Assembly: GCF_013141725.1 (NCBI RefSeq)
Contig: NZ_WHNZ01000086.1
Location: 62,001 to 126,000, forward strand
Reading direction: 5' to 3'
Length of the DNA stretch: 64,000 nucleotides
Source of the DNA: Paenibacillus planticolens
GTDB lineage: Bacteria > Bacillota > Bacilli > Paenibacillales > NBRC-103111
Shown piece by piece: positions 41,818 to 50,627 of the stretch. Position numbers and translations under genes: made by a program. The notes under the pieces are model-generated. The model had not been told where the DNA came from. It worked only from the letters and a program-made list of their open reading frames with translations, and made no database searches. The stretch's first letter is position 1. Every line of letters starts with the position of its first letter.

Positions 41818-42039
41818 TTAATTAACATCTTCTACATCCAGATATCGGGTGAGATCTTTTGTAACCCGAATATCTAGGACATTCATAAGACATAACAGGT
41901 TATGGCTATCCGGAGACGTTTTACCAGATTAGCATTTCTGATAGGACCTGACCGACGCCCCGATTGCTTCTGATACTTCTTTTTGTGTATAACCTTCACG
42001 ATCTCGTATCCGCCGAAGCTCTTCATTATCGAATACCAT
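41818..42039 (-). pseudogene. XRE-family regulator with a premature stop
   Basis: The minus-strand frame reads MVFDNEELRRIRDREGYTQ... through EAIGASVRSYQKC, stops at TAA (41931-41929), and then continues in the same frame with SGKTSPDSHNLLCLMNVLD... to a second stop at 41818. In intact XRE proteins this junction reads YxKWE/DxG, so a Trp-Glu pair has become Cys-stop. Both halves of the helix-turn-helix domain are otherwise sound, which means a recent loss. A 36-residue product could still be made from the ATG. Confidence 0.7.
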
Positions 42040-42186
42040 TAGTTACCATAAGCAAAATGGACAAACACTGGATAATACATCCAGTACCTGAAGAATAAAC
42101 AGCAAACCAAGCGAGCCCAGGAAATTGATAGTAATGAAGAAACACGGACAGGAATATTGCACAACTGAGCGTGTTCGGAAAATGTA

Positions 42187-42312
42187 GTGTGCCCAGAGGT
42201 TGGCTACAAACTAAAGTTCAAGTTAAATCACGTTGGTGAGCCTTATGCTTAGTAGGGCACGTGCGGTTCGATAAGGGGGAGCCATGAGCGTGGTTCCCCT
42301 ACTTTCTTTATT
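42187..42312 (+). pseudogene. Remnant of a group II intron (5' end joined to domains V-VI)
   Basis: GTGTGCCCAGAGG resembles the GTGYG 5' end of bacterial group II introns. Only 50 bases later comes a domain V-like hairpin at 42238-42269 (GAGCC...GCACGTGCGGTTC, including the AGC triad) followed by a domain VI-like stem (GGGGGAGCC / GGTTCCCCT). The reverse transcriptase gene and most of domain I are missing, so the element is dead. The mid-stem of domain V has at least one mismatch. Confidence 0.5.
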
Positions 42313-42503
42313 TCATCATGACAATAACTGTTCTCGGTGATAAATTTCGGTTGACGAAGTTGCCAGCACGATGATGACGTTGTTTCTGAGATCGCCAAAA
42401 TAGGCCCAATACAAGAGAAATCTAATGTAACTTGTTAACTCTATGAGTGGATCGTCGGTGTACTGTCCACCTGTGATTTCACTTTTTGTAAATGTTGTTT
42501 AGA

Positions 42504-42555
42504 TTTTATCACTTGCATGGCAGCATGCCGTCAAAACATAATGAAAGCGTTGACA
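42504..42555 (+). promoter_or_regulatory. Shared promoter motif, copy 1, with cre-like site
   Basis: TTTTATC (42504-42510) is followed after exactly 27 bases by ATAATGAAAGCG (42538-42549). CATAAT serves as the -10 hexamer and TTGCAT at 42513 is a weak -35. ATGAAAGCGTTGACA fits the cre consensus at every position. The lyase gene starts about 185 bases downstream. The same element stands before the importer (47042) and the lipoprotein (59422). Confidence 0.65.
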
Positions 42556-42734
42556 TTTTGTGGCGTGGAACATAAGGATTACTGCTTCACTACTAAATGG
42601 CACACATTTTATTAAGAAGAGAGGTGACAGATAAAAAAAGGAGAGTGGAGCTTGCTTGATTAGATCGCCAAATGGGCTTCACACCGACGGTTGTTAGGTT
42701 AATTTCAATAATGAATATGCGAAAAGGAGGAATT

Positions 42735-45700
42735 GTGTTGTTCAAATTAAAAGGGTTAACTATGTTGCTTGTAATGTTTCTATTGTGTTCATTGTTGATT
42801 CCTGTAAGTACCATAAGTGCGGCAACGGAAGTTCTGCCTGAATCCTTCGAAGGAGCTACAATCCCTCCAGGGTGGTCTGCTGTAGGAGGCGGCTCTGTGG
42901 TGATTTCTAACCTTCATGCCAAGACAGGCTCGAATTCATTGATGTGGACTTGGTTGAATGGAAGCAAGCTGCAGTCGACCAGCCTTCCCAATATGTCTGA
43001 GGCCATAGGCAGCAACGGGGGCATGAAAGTATGGGTGTACAATGAACAACCGATGGCCGACAAGTTTCTAACGTTCAATCTGGGAACTGGGGCGGAGTTG
43101 TCGGAGGGCGTCCCTCGGTATACGTTTAAATTCTACATGAATTTTACAGGGTGGAGAACGATCTGGGTCAGATTGAATACGGAGGCCAAAAATCCGTCCT
43201 ACAGCGGAGATGCAGTTCCTACTACGATGGAGGTTGTTGCACCGTCCACACCAGTAACCGCCAACGTCTATCTTGATCATTTTCAGCTTACCGGTTCGAT
43301 CCCCTATTCGTATTCGGCTGATAACCAGGCTCCGTATATGAGCACTGTCAAGTATAGTCAGACCTATCGCGCATCCTTGAAGCAGCCTTCGCTGCCTGCG
43401 GAAACACAGATTACGATGCAGCAAGAACAGGATTTCAACACCATCATGAGCCGCCTAGATGCCTACATCTATGGTGAAAATTTGGATTATGCAAATTTGC
43501 CTGACGGTCCTGTTAAAACTCGTTATAACGCCTTGCTTGCTAAGTTGCCGACGTATATTGCCCAATACGATGCATTCAACATTTCCAAGGATGAAAACGG
43601 TATATTTCATGGTCCTGGCATCTTTGTCGATGAAGAAACGAGTGCTACCGAGGATCCGTACCATGGACTCTCGCAGAGCAAGTTTGAAAAGATTTGGTTG
43701 GCCTTGGTCCATGATTACAAGCTTAACGGGAATGAGCAAAGTAAACAAAAATACTTTGATCTCCTGGATTATTTCCATGATCAAGGCTGGGCTGATGGCA
43801 GCGGTATGGGCAGCCAGGCCTCTATTAAATTAAGGTTGTCTGGCTATGCTTATGCGGCCTATTTGATGAGGAATGAATTAAAGGCAGCGGGCAAATTCGA
43901 TCGGGAAATGGCGACCTTGCGATGGTTCAGCAAGGTTGGCGACGCCTTAGACTTCCATCCTGAGGTTATCAATAGCATGGATATGGTGAATACCGATGAA
44001 ATGAGAACAGTAACGATGTACAATTTGATGTACATTCTTATGATGGATGATTCACCAGAGAAAGTTCGTTATATGAAGAGCTTCCTCGATTTTGTGGATA
44101 AGGAGTTGGCTGTTTACTCCGGACATACCGAAACGCTCAAACCAGGCTTCACGGGTTACCACCATGAGGGCCTATATATGAAATCGTACGTGCCAGATGC
44201 GATATTTGTCGGTTCTTTGATTCGGTATCTCATTCATGGAACCAGCTTTCAGCTGGATCCCCAAACGACAGAGAACATCAAGCAGTTCTTACTCATGCAG
44301 CGTTCCTTGGGAAATAAATACGAGATGTCGCATAGTCTGTCCGGGCGTTTCCCGCAAACTCTGTCCACGTTACAGACGCAGTATATCTCCTATGCGCTCA
44401 ACGCGCTAAGCGGAGATGAGGAGCTCAAGGGAGTCTTCCTGGACCTGTGGGATCCGAACGACCCGCTCATTGCCTCCCAATTTGCTACCAAGGTAGAGAA
44501 CTCCATCATTTATAATGCAACGCTTGGAGAACTGCAGATCTCGGAATCCGCTGCTGCCCAATTTAGACAAGAGGGGATAGCGGCGCAAAGTCCTGCCCCC
44601 GGTTTCAAAAACTTTGACTACGGTGCGATGGCACTGTTCCGAAAAAATAATTGGTTAGTTACGACTAAAGGGTTTAATCAGTATAACTGGGACTACGAAC
44701 AAGACAGCACCAACAATGTATTCGGCCGTTATATCAGTTATGGAAACACGGAGATTATGCTGCCTGGAGGCTTCCAAAGCAGCGGCCTGGATATTTCTGC
44801 GGGCTGGGACTTCAACCGCTGGCCGGGCACTACAACGAAGCATATCCCGATTCTACAGCTGGAAAACGCAAAGCATCGCTCCTACTCGGACGAAACGTTC
44901 GGCGGCGGTGTGAGCAGCGAGGGGCAGTATGGCGTATTCAGCATGAGAATGCATGATACGGCCTTCGATACAACCTTCCGGGCGAACAAGTCGTGGTTTT
45001 ACTTTGGAGATGAAATTATTGCCTTGGGATCGGATATTGTCAACAGCGACACCGTCAATCGGACGGAAACGACCCTGTTCCAATCAAATATGAACGGCAC
45101 CGTAATGCCTTTCTACAAGAATTCTACCAGCGCAATTAATACGTTCCCTTATAGCAGCACGACGACAACGAATTCGAAGGTATGGATGGTGGATCCGTTC
45201 GGTAATGGCTATATTATTCCGAATGCCAATGGTCTTCACGTGGAGCGTGGGGTGCAGGATTCTTACACCAAGAAAGCAACGTATGAGGAGACGCAAGGAA
45301 ACTATACAACAGCATGGCTTGATCACGGAACATCACCGACGGGACAAGGCTATGAATATGTCATTCTCCCTCAAAAGACACCTGAACAAGTGGCAGCAGC
45401 AGCGCAAGCCCTGGATTATTCGGTACTCAGGAAGGACAATATGGCGCATATCGTTAAGCATAATGCGAGTAACGCCATAGGTTATGCCTTGTTCAATCCG
45501 ACTACTCCGCTTACGTATGGTGTATTGAAAAGCGTGGATACGCCGGTACTGGCAATGGAAAGAAACAAGTCTGACAACCACATGGTGTTCAGCCTCTCGG
45601 ATCCTGATCTCCGACTTGTGAAGTCAAAAAAGATCGGCTCTTTAACGGAGGCAGAATTAAAAACGCCAAGTCAACACAAGACGGTATTGGCCAAGTTGAA

Positions 45701-46850
45701 CGGTGACTGGAACTTCTCAGGCGCTGCGCCTGCCGGTGTAACGCTTGTGGGGTATGACTTGGCGACCAATACGACGACACTTTCTTTTGATTGTGTGGAC
45801 GGCAAAAACTTTGATGTTGATCTAGTGACAAGGACATCGATGTTCAGTGATGGCTTTGAGGATGGATTAGGGAAGTGGGTCAACACAACGAATGCAAAGC
45901 TTCGCAATACCGATGTAAGCCTAACCAACAGCAATGCGATGAGAAGCGCCGACGGTGCTGAATGGACCGAGTATACCTTGGAAGCAGATGTTACGATTCA
46001 AAGCAGGCAAGGCGGGCTCGTATTTCGGGGGCAGAGCACTCTGAGTAATTACTATTTGCTCGATGTCAGAAACTACGACAATAAGATCAGTCTGTTTAAA
46101 ATGTCAGGGTCGGGAACCTTGCTTGCCAGTACGAATTTTACAGTGGAGTTAAATCGCTTTTATCATCTTAAGATTGCGGCAAGCGGACAGACATTCACGG
46201 TGTTTGTAGACGGGGTTCAGGTGTTGACAGCGTCAGACAGCACCTATACGAGCGGGAATGTAGGTTTTCGAGTACCTGGTACGACCGCCACGGCCAAATT
46301 CGATAATATCAGAGTGACCTCGTCTGCCGGTGTAATTTTGAAAGAAGATGATCTGGAAAATGGCTTGGGAGGTTGGCAGAATACGACCAACGCTACTACG
46401 GGGCAAGTAGGTCCGGTCTCGACCGATCTCAGCTTGACAAGCAACAACGTGATGAGATCAAACATAGGCTCCACCTGGACAAATTATACGTTGGATCTGG
46501 ATGTTACCGTTCTTAATAAGCAAGCGGGCATCGTGTTTAGGAGTCAGGACAGTACCCATTACTATTTGCTTGATGTCAGAAGCTATGATCATACGATCAA
46601 GTTCTACAAGTTTGCTGGATCCGGTGTGCAGCTATCCAGCTCGCAATTCAATGTAGAACCGAACCGAAAATATCGAATTCGCGTGGTTGCAGATGGCAGC
46701 AACTTGACCGCTTATGTCGATGGCGTACAGGTGCTGACAGCGAACGACAGCAGCTACACCAGCGGAAATATTGGATTGCGCATGCCTTCCGCGGATTCGC
46801 GCGCGGTATTTGATAACGCAGCTGTATATGGGGAGTATGATACAGAGTAA
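42735..46850 (+). CDS. Secreted chondroitinase-ABC-like PL8 lyase with two C-terminal sandwich modules
   Basis: This 1371-residue exported enzyme should cleave chondroitin or dermatan sulfate chains by beta-elimination, leaving unsaturated uronic acid ends. After a signal peptide (cleavage near residue 31) come an N-terminal beta-sandwich (about 35-210), an alpha/alpha toroid (about 230-590) and beta-sandwich domains (about 600-1000). It aligns with Proteus chondroitinase ABC I (recalled from memory): His477 in HHEG, Tyr481 or Tyr485, Arg538 in SGRFP and Glu655 in NWDYE correspond to His501, Tyr508, Arg560 and Glu653; GWDFNR and SEGQYG are shared too. The Proteus enzyme has about 1020 residues; here two related LamG/DUF1080-like modules (about 1036-1195, 1203-1371) are added. 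The start is GTG 42735 or TTG 42738 behind AAAGGAGG. Confidence 0.85.
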   Translation: MLFKLKGLTMLLVMFLLCSLLIPVSTISAATEVLPESFEGATIPPGWSAVGGGSVVISNLHAKTGSNSLMWTWLNGSKLQSTSLPNMSEAIGSNGGMKVWVYNEQPMADKFLTFNLGTGAELSEGVPRYTFKFYMNFTGWRTIWVRLNTEAKNPSYSGDAVPTTMEVVAPSTPVTANVYLDHFQLTGSIPYSYSADNQAPYMSTVKYSQTYRASLKQPSLPAETQITMQQEQDFNTIMSRLDAYIYGENLDYANLPDGPVKTRYNALLAKLPTYIAQYDAFNISKDENGIFHGPGIFVDEETSATEDPYHGLSQSKFEKIWLALVHDYKLNGNEQSKQKYFDLLDYFHDQGWADGSGMGSQASIKLRLSGYAYAAYLMRNELKAAGKFDREMATLRWFSKVGDALDFHPEVINSMDMVNTDEMRTVTMYNLMYILMMDDSPEKVRYMKSFLDFVDKELAVYSGHTETLKPGFTGYHHEGLYMKSYVPDAIFVGSLIRYLIHGTSFQLDPQTTENIKQFLLMQRSLGNKYEMSHSLSGRFPQTLSTLQTQYISYALNALSGDEELKGVFLDLWDPNDPLIASQFATKVENSIIYNATLGELQISESAAAQFRQEGIAAQSPAPGFKNFDYGAMALFRKNNWLVTTKGFNQYNWDYEQDSTNNVFGRYISYGNTEIMLPGGFQSSGLDISAGWDFNRWPGTTTKHIPILQLENAKHRSYSDETFGGGVSSEGQYGVFSMRMHDTAFDTTFRANKSWFYFGDEIIALGSDIVNSDTVNRTETTLFQSNMNGTVMPFYKNSTSAINTFPYSSTTTTNSKVWMVDPFGNGYIIPNANGLHVERGVQDSYTKKATYEETQGNYTTAWLDHGTSPTGQGYEYVILPQKTPEQVAAAAQALDYSVLRKDNMAHIVKHNASNAIGYALFNPTTPLTYGVLKSVDTPVLAMERNKSDNHMVFSLSDPDLRLVKSKKIGSLTEAELKTPSQHKTVLAKLNGDWNFSGAAPAGVTLVGYDLATNTTTLSFDCVDGKNFDVDLVTRTSMFSDGFEDGLGKWVNTTNAKLRNTDVSLTNSNAMRSADGAEWTEYTLEADVTIQSRQGGLVFRGQSTLSNYYLLDVRNYDNKISLFKMSGSGTLLASTNFTVELNRFYHLKIAASGQTFTVFVDGVQVLTASDSTYTSGNVGFRVPGTTATAKFDNIRVTSSAGVILKEDDLENGLGGWQNTTNATTGQVGPVSTDLSLTSNNVMRSNIGSTWTNYTLDLDVTVLNKQAGIVFRSQDSTHYYLLDVRSYDHTIKFYKFAGSGVQLSSSQFNVEPNRKYRIRVVADGSNLTAYVDGVQVLTANDSSYTSGNIGLRMPSADSRAVFDNAAVYGEYDTE

Positions 46851-46925
46851 TCTGTAGCGTTTACTACAGCAACTTTTACTCCGTTTAAGCCGGAAGGACA
46901 AATAACCAGCCACGTGATCGTCTAA

Positions 46926-46963
46926 CAACAAACCCCCGCCGATTCTATGGCGGGGGATTGTTG
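46926..46963 (+). terminator. Strong hairpin after the lyase gene
   Basis: CAACAAACCCCCGCC pairs with GGCGGGGGATTGTTG (one mismatch) around 8 bases; the tail TCTTCC is poor in T. Probable terminator. Confidence 0.65.
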
Positions 46964-47041
46964 TCTTCCACATCACCTATATTGCAATTACTTTCTACGT
47001 ATTAACAATGCCTTTTTTAACATTTGAAAGTGCAGTTTACA

Positions 47042-47093
47042 TTTTATCTGTATACGTTAAAGCTAAGCCTATCCGATAATGAAAGCGTAACCC
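47042..47093 (+). promoter_or_regulatory. Shared promoter motif, copy 2, with cre-like site
   Basis: TTTTATC (47042-47048), GTATACG, 13 bases, then TATCCGATAATGAAAGCG; the distance from TTTTATC to ATAATG is 27 bases. GATAAT is the -10 and no proper -35 exists, so an activator is likely. The cre-like TGAAAGCGTAACCC overlaps the -10. It differs from copy 3 (59422) at few positions outside the 13-base spacer. Confidence 0.7.
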
Positions 47094-47128
47094 ACTAGAC
47101 TATGATGAAACTGAGAGGTGAAACTAAC

Positions 47129-47230
47129 ATGCCGTCGACTCCCGAGAAGAATCAACTCCAACAGCGAGCAATAGGAAGTATTTCCTATGCTGCGGGAAGC
47201 ACCATGTACCAAGGCGCGTATGAACGTTAG
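47129..47230 (+). pseudogene. Remnant of a sugar-binding lipoprotein gene
   Basis: A 33-codon frame behind GAGAGGTGA ends in MYQGAYER. At the DNA level TACCAAGGCGCGTATGA and, past the stop, CTAAAGAGATAA match the 3' end of the intact lipoprotein gene at 59508-61127, which ends IYQGAYDRYIKR. Upstream residues (NQLQQRAIG) faintly match the same protein (QKQLNAIG). An importer lipoprotein gene was evidently deleted here, between its promoter and its permeases. Translation of the short frame cannot be excluded. Confidence 0.6.
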
Positions 47231-47328
47231 CTAAAGAGATAATGTAAGGCATTCATCAGGAGAAGTTGGATTCCCTTGTGCTGGGGGAGCAAGCGTCCCT
47301 TTTTATGGATTTGAGAGAGGTGGATTTT

Positions 47329-48243
47329 ATGGGTATGCAAGGCATCGTGAAAGAACTGAGGACGAATAAATACATCTACATTATGCTCGCTCCCGTCTTG
47401 TTGTATTATGCGATTTTCAACTATGGTCCCATGTACGGTGCCATTATCGCATTTAAAGATTTTAGCCCCGCGCTTGGGATTTGGGGGAGCCCTTGGAGTG
47501 GATTTAGTCATTTCGTCGATTTTTTTAATGGCATTTATTTTTGGCGCATTTTAAAGAACACGATTTTGATTAGTATATACGAACTTGTATTCGGATTCCC
47601 TGCGCCAATCATACTAGCGCTGCTTCTTAATGAATTAAGATCCGCTATGTTTAAGCGTATGATACAAACGGTTACGTACATGCCGCATTTTATATCGCTT
47701 GTCGTCATTTGCGGAATTCTGAAAGATTTTACAAGCTCAGGCGGCATTATCACGTTAATTTATGAGTGGATTACTGGCAGGGACCTTGGGGAGAGTCTTC
47801 TGTTGCAGCCCGAAATGTTCCGAACTATCTTTGTATCATCAGGAATTTATCAGCACATTGGCTGGGGGACGATCATTTACTTGGCAGCTTTGACAGGAAT
47901 TGATATGGAGCAGTATGAAGCAGCCAAAATGGATGGAGCGAACCGTTTTCGTCAGATGCTCCATATCACAATACCGGGTATCCTTCCTACGGTTATTATC
48001 ATGCTCATATTAAATTTAGGTCACATGCTCAGTGTCAGTTTTGAGAAAATCATTCTACTCTATACACCGGTCACCTATGAGACGGCCGATGTTATTTCTT
48101 CCTATGTGTATCGGATAGGCTTGCAAGATTTCAACTACAGTCTCAGCGCAGCGGTAGGTTTGTTCAATTCCGTGATTAATTTCATCATGGTTATTCTTGC
48201 CAATGCTTTAAGCCGTAAGTTGAATCAAACCAGTTTGTGGTGA
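47329..48243 (+). CDS. ABC sugar importer permease, LplB family (system 3)
   Basis: This 304-residue permease has six membrane segments and the loop EAAKMDGANRFRQMLHITIPGILP. ATG 47329 is preferred because AGAGGTGG is five bases upstream; longer frames lack a ribosome site. It is the first intact gene behind promoter copy 2 and heads the run of catabolic genes up to 54611. It probably imports oligosaccharides released by the PL8 lyase (inference from context), served by the lipoprotein at 59508. Confidence 0.92.
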   Translation: MGMQGIVKELRTNKYIYIMLAPVLLYYAIFNYGPMYGAIIAFKDFSPALGIWGSPWSGFSHFVDFFNGIYFWRILKNTILISIYELVFGFPAPIILALLLNELRSAMFKRMIQTVTYMPHFISLVVICGILKDFTSSGGIITLIYEWITGRDLGESLLLQPEMFRTIFVSSGIYQHIGWGTIIYLAALTGIDMEQYEAAKMDGANRFRQMLHITIPGILPTVIIMLILNLGHMLSVSFEKIILLYTPVTYETADVISSYVYRIGLQDFNYSLSAAVGLFNSVINFIMVILANALSRKLNQTSLW

Positions 48244-48258
48244 AAGGAGGGAAACTTC

Positions 48259-49137
48259 ATGGAGAAACGGACACTAAGCGGCGTCCTTTTTGACTTGGTG
48301 AATTATGTTGTGTTAGCGGGCTTGATGGTACTAACGATCTATCCAATCCTTTATGTATTTCTAGCATCGGTCAGCGAGCCCAGTGAAATGCTTTCTCATA
48401 GCGGCCTGTTATGGAAGCCTCTCGGTTTTACTTTGCTCGCTTACAAGAAAGTGTTTGAAAATCCTATGATTCTGACCGGATATATCAATACCGTTACTTA
48501 TGTGGTAATTGGATTGGGGATTAACTTGCTGCTAACTTCACTCGGTGCTTACGGGCTGTCCCGTCCCCAAATAAAATATAGGAAGCAAATCACGTTGTTC
48601 ATTATCTTTACGATGTTTTTCAGCGGTGGATTAATTCCGTTTTACCTGGTTGTGAAAGGCATAGGTTTGAATAATACATTATGGGCATTAGTCCTTCCGA
48701 ATGCGATCAGCACGTTTAATCTCATGATTATGAGGACTTCCTTCGAAGCGATCCCTGCCAGCCTGGAGGAATCTGCGCGCATGGACGGGGCGAACGATTT
48801 GGTTATCCTGTTTCGTATTATTCTCCCGTTATCGCTCCCGGTGCTTGCGGTCATGACGTTGTACTATGGCGTTAGCCATTGGAACTCATGGTTTAATGCC
48901 ATGATTTTTCTCAAGGATCGGTCGCAATATCCGCTCCAGCTGATCTTGCGGGAGATCTTGATCCAGAATGATACCAGTGCGATGTCGTCAGGTCTGGACA
49001 TCGGCCAATCCAGTATAGTCGGCGAAACCATTAAATACGCTACGATTATTGTAGCGACTGTACCTATTCTTCTTGTGTATCCGCTTCTTCAGAAATATTT
49101 TGCCAAAGGTGCATTGGTTGGAGCTGTTAAGGGATAA
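48259..49137 (+). CDS. ABC sugar importer permease, YtcP family (system 3)
   Basis: This 292-residue partner permease has six membrane segments, with EESARMDGANDLVILFRIILPLSLP as its EAA loop (Ser in place of the second Ala) and QKYFAKGALVGAVKG at the end. It starts 15 bases after the LplB-type gene behind AAAGGAGGG. Confidence 0.92.
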   Translation: MEKRTLSGVLFDLVNYVVLAGLMVLTIYPILYVFLASVSEPSEMLSHSGLLWKPLGFTLLAYKKVFENPMILTGYINTVTYVVIGLGINLLLTSLGAYGLSRPQIKYRKQITLFIIFTMFFSGGLIPFYLVVKGIGLNNTLWALVLPNAISTFNLMIMRTSFEAIPASLEESARMDGANDLVILFRIILPLSLPVLAVMTLYYGVSHWNSWFNAMIFLKDRSQYPLQLILREILIQNDTSAMSSGLDIGQSSIVGETIKYATIIVATVPILLVYPLLQKYFAKGALVGAVKG

Positions 49138-49182
49138 TGCTTACCGAACTTAAATTAGGAATATACCATTGGAGGTTATACG

Positions 49183-50580
49183 ATGAGCCAGAAAAATACG
49201 ACAAAAGAACAAGAGCAAGTACCCATTGTTAGACGAGGTGTCCATAGCTATAGCAAAGCTGAGCAGTGGGTAAAGCCCGAGAGTCCGCTTCTACTTGAGC
49301 GACTCGAATGGTTCAAGGATCAGAAGCTGGGTCTCATGATGCACTGGGCGCCTTACTCTCAGCTTGGTGTCATATCATCGTGGCCGCTTAGCGATGGGGA
49401 TGCAGCTTGGTCACGCGCTAATATTGATTGGGGTGTCGACGCTGAGGAATTCAAGCAGCAGTACTACGCATTAAATAAAACGTTCAACCCAGTTCGTTTT
49501 CAGCCAGAGCTATGGGCAGACCTGGCTGCGGAGAACGGATTCAAATATTTAAATTTTACGACCAAGCATCATGATGGCTTCTGCATGTGGGATACCCAGA
49601 CAACAGACTACCGAATTACAGGTCCGGATTGTCCATTCCATACACATAAGTACGCCGATGTTTGCAAGCAGCTCTTCGATGCCTTTCGCGCGAAAGGTTT
49701 AGGAATCTCAACCTACTTCTCAAAGGCCGATTGGCACACGCCGTCCTACTGGGCGCCAGGAATGGCATGTGGAACCGTGACGTCGCGAGGGGCTTCTTAT
49801 GATCCAAAGGAATATCCTTCGCTTTGGGAGCAATTCGTGCAGTTCACCCACGAGCAGATTATGGAGTTGATGACGAACTACGGCCGTATTGATATGCTAT
49901 GGCTCGACGGAGGCTGGGTCAGAGAGAGCAGGGGTGAGAACATCAGACTGGGTGAAGTCGTGGAAAAAGCCCGGGAGATCCAGCCTTGGCTCCTAACAGC
50001 GGACCGTGGCATCGGCGGACAGTATGAGAATGTGATCACTCCGGAGCAGACTGTGCCCGAGGGGGCATTGGATGTTCCGTGGGAAAGTTGTATTACGATG
50101 GGGGCGGGGTGGTCTTTCCGCTATGAAAATGAGCTTGATTATAAATCCGTTCGGCAGTTGATTCATTTGCTCATCGAAGTTGTAGCAAAAGGCGGAAATT
50201 TGGCTCTTAACGTCGGGCCACAGCCTGATGGAAGGTTGCCTAAAACGGCCATTTCAAGGATCAAGTCCTTGGGGGAATGGTTGAAGGTTTATGGGGAGGG
50301 AATCTACGGAACGCGCATTTGCGAGCCATATTCGGCGGGCAATAGCTATTTTACGAGAAAAGGTGATACGATCTATGCCTTCTACTTGTATAAAGACGAG
50401 AGTGAGGCTGTTCAGGAAGAAGTACTCCTTCCAATAACGCAAGCCTTTGACCGCATTGATTTGGTGGGCGGACAAGACAATCTAGAATATCGCCGGAGCG
50501 AGCACGGAATCGTCGTTCGGGTATCCGATAATGATCGGATTGCTCAAGCACCGATTGCTCACGTATTCCGAATTAGGTAG
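49183..50580 (+). CDS. GH29 alpha-L-fucosidase, cytoplasmic
   Basis: This 465-residue glycosidase has the GH29 landmarks GLMMHWAPYSQ near the N-terminus, FTTKHHDGFCMWDT (about residues 124-137), and the nucleophile Asp242 in IDMLWLDGGW. The C-terminal part is beta-rich. No signal peptide is present, so it should remove alpha-linked fucose from imported oligosaccharides inside the cell. The ATG follows TGGAGG. Fucose is not part of ordinary vertebrate chondroitin sulfate but branches the sea-cucumber form, which makes its place between the importer and the sulfatases informative. Confidence 0.88.
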   Translation: MSQKNTTKEQEQVPIVRRGVHSYSKAEQWVKPESPLLLERLEWFKDQKLGLMMHWAPYSQLGVISSWPLSDGDAAWSRANIDWGVDAEEFKQQYYALNKTFNPVRFQPELWADLAAENGFKYLNFTTKHHDGFCMWDTQTTDYRITGPDCPFHTHKYADVCKQLFDAFRAKGLGISTYFSKADWHTPSYWAPGMACGTVTSRGASYDPKEYPSLWEQFVQFTHEQIMELMTNYGRIDMLWLDGGWVRESRGENIRLGEVVEKAREIQPWLLTADRGIGGQYENVITPEQTVPEGALDVPWESCITMGAGWSFRYENELDYKSVRQLIHLLIEVVAKGGNLALNVGPQPDGRLPKTAISRIKSLGEWLKVYGEGIYGTRICEPYSAGNSYFTRKGDTIYAFYLYKDESEAVQEEVLLPITQAFDRIDLVGGQDNLEYRRSEHGIVVRVSDNDRIAQAPIAHVFRIR

Positions 50581-50627
50581 CAAGATGATGAATTTGGTTG
50601 AGAACAAGTGAAGGGGGGAGGTATACA

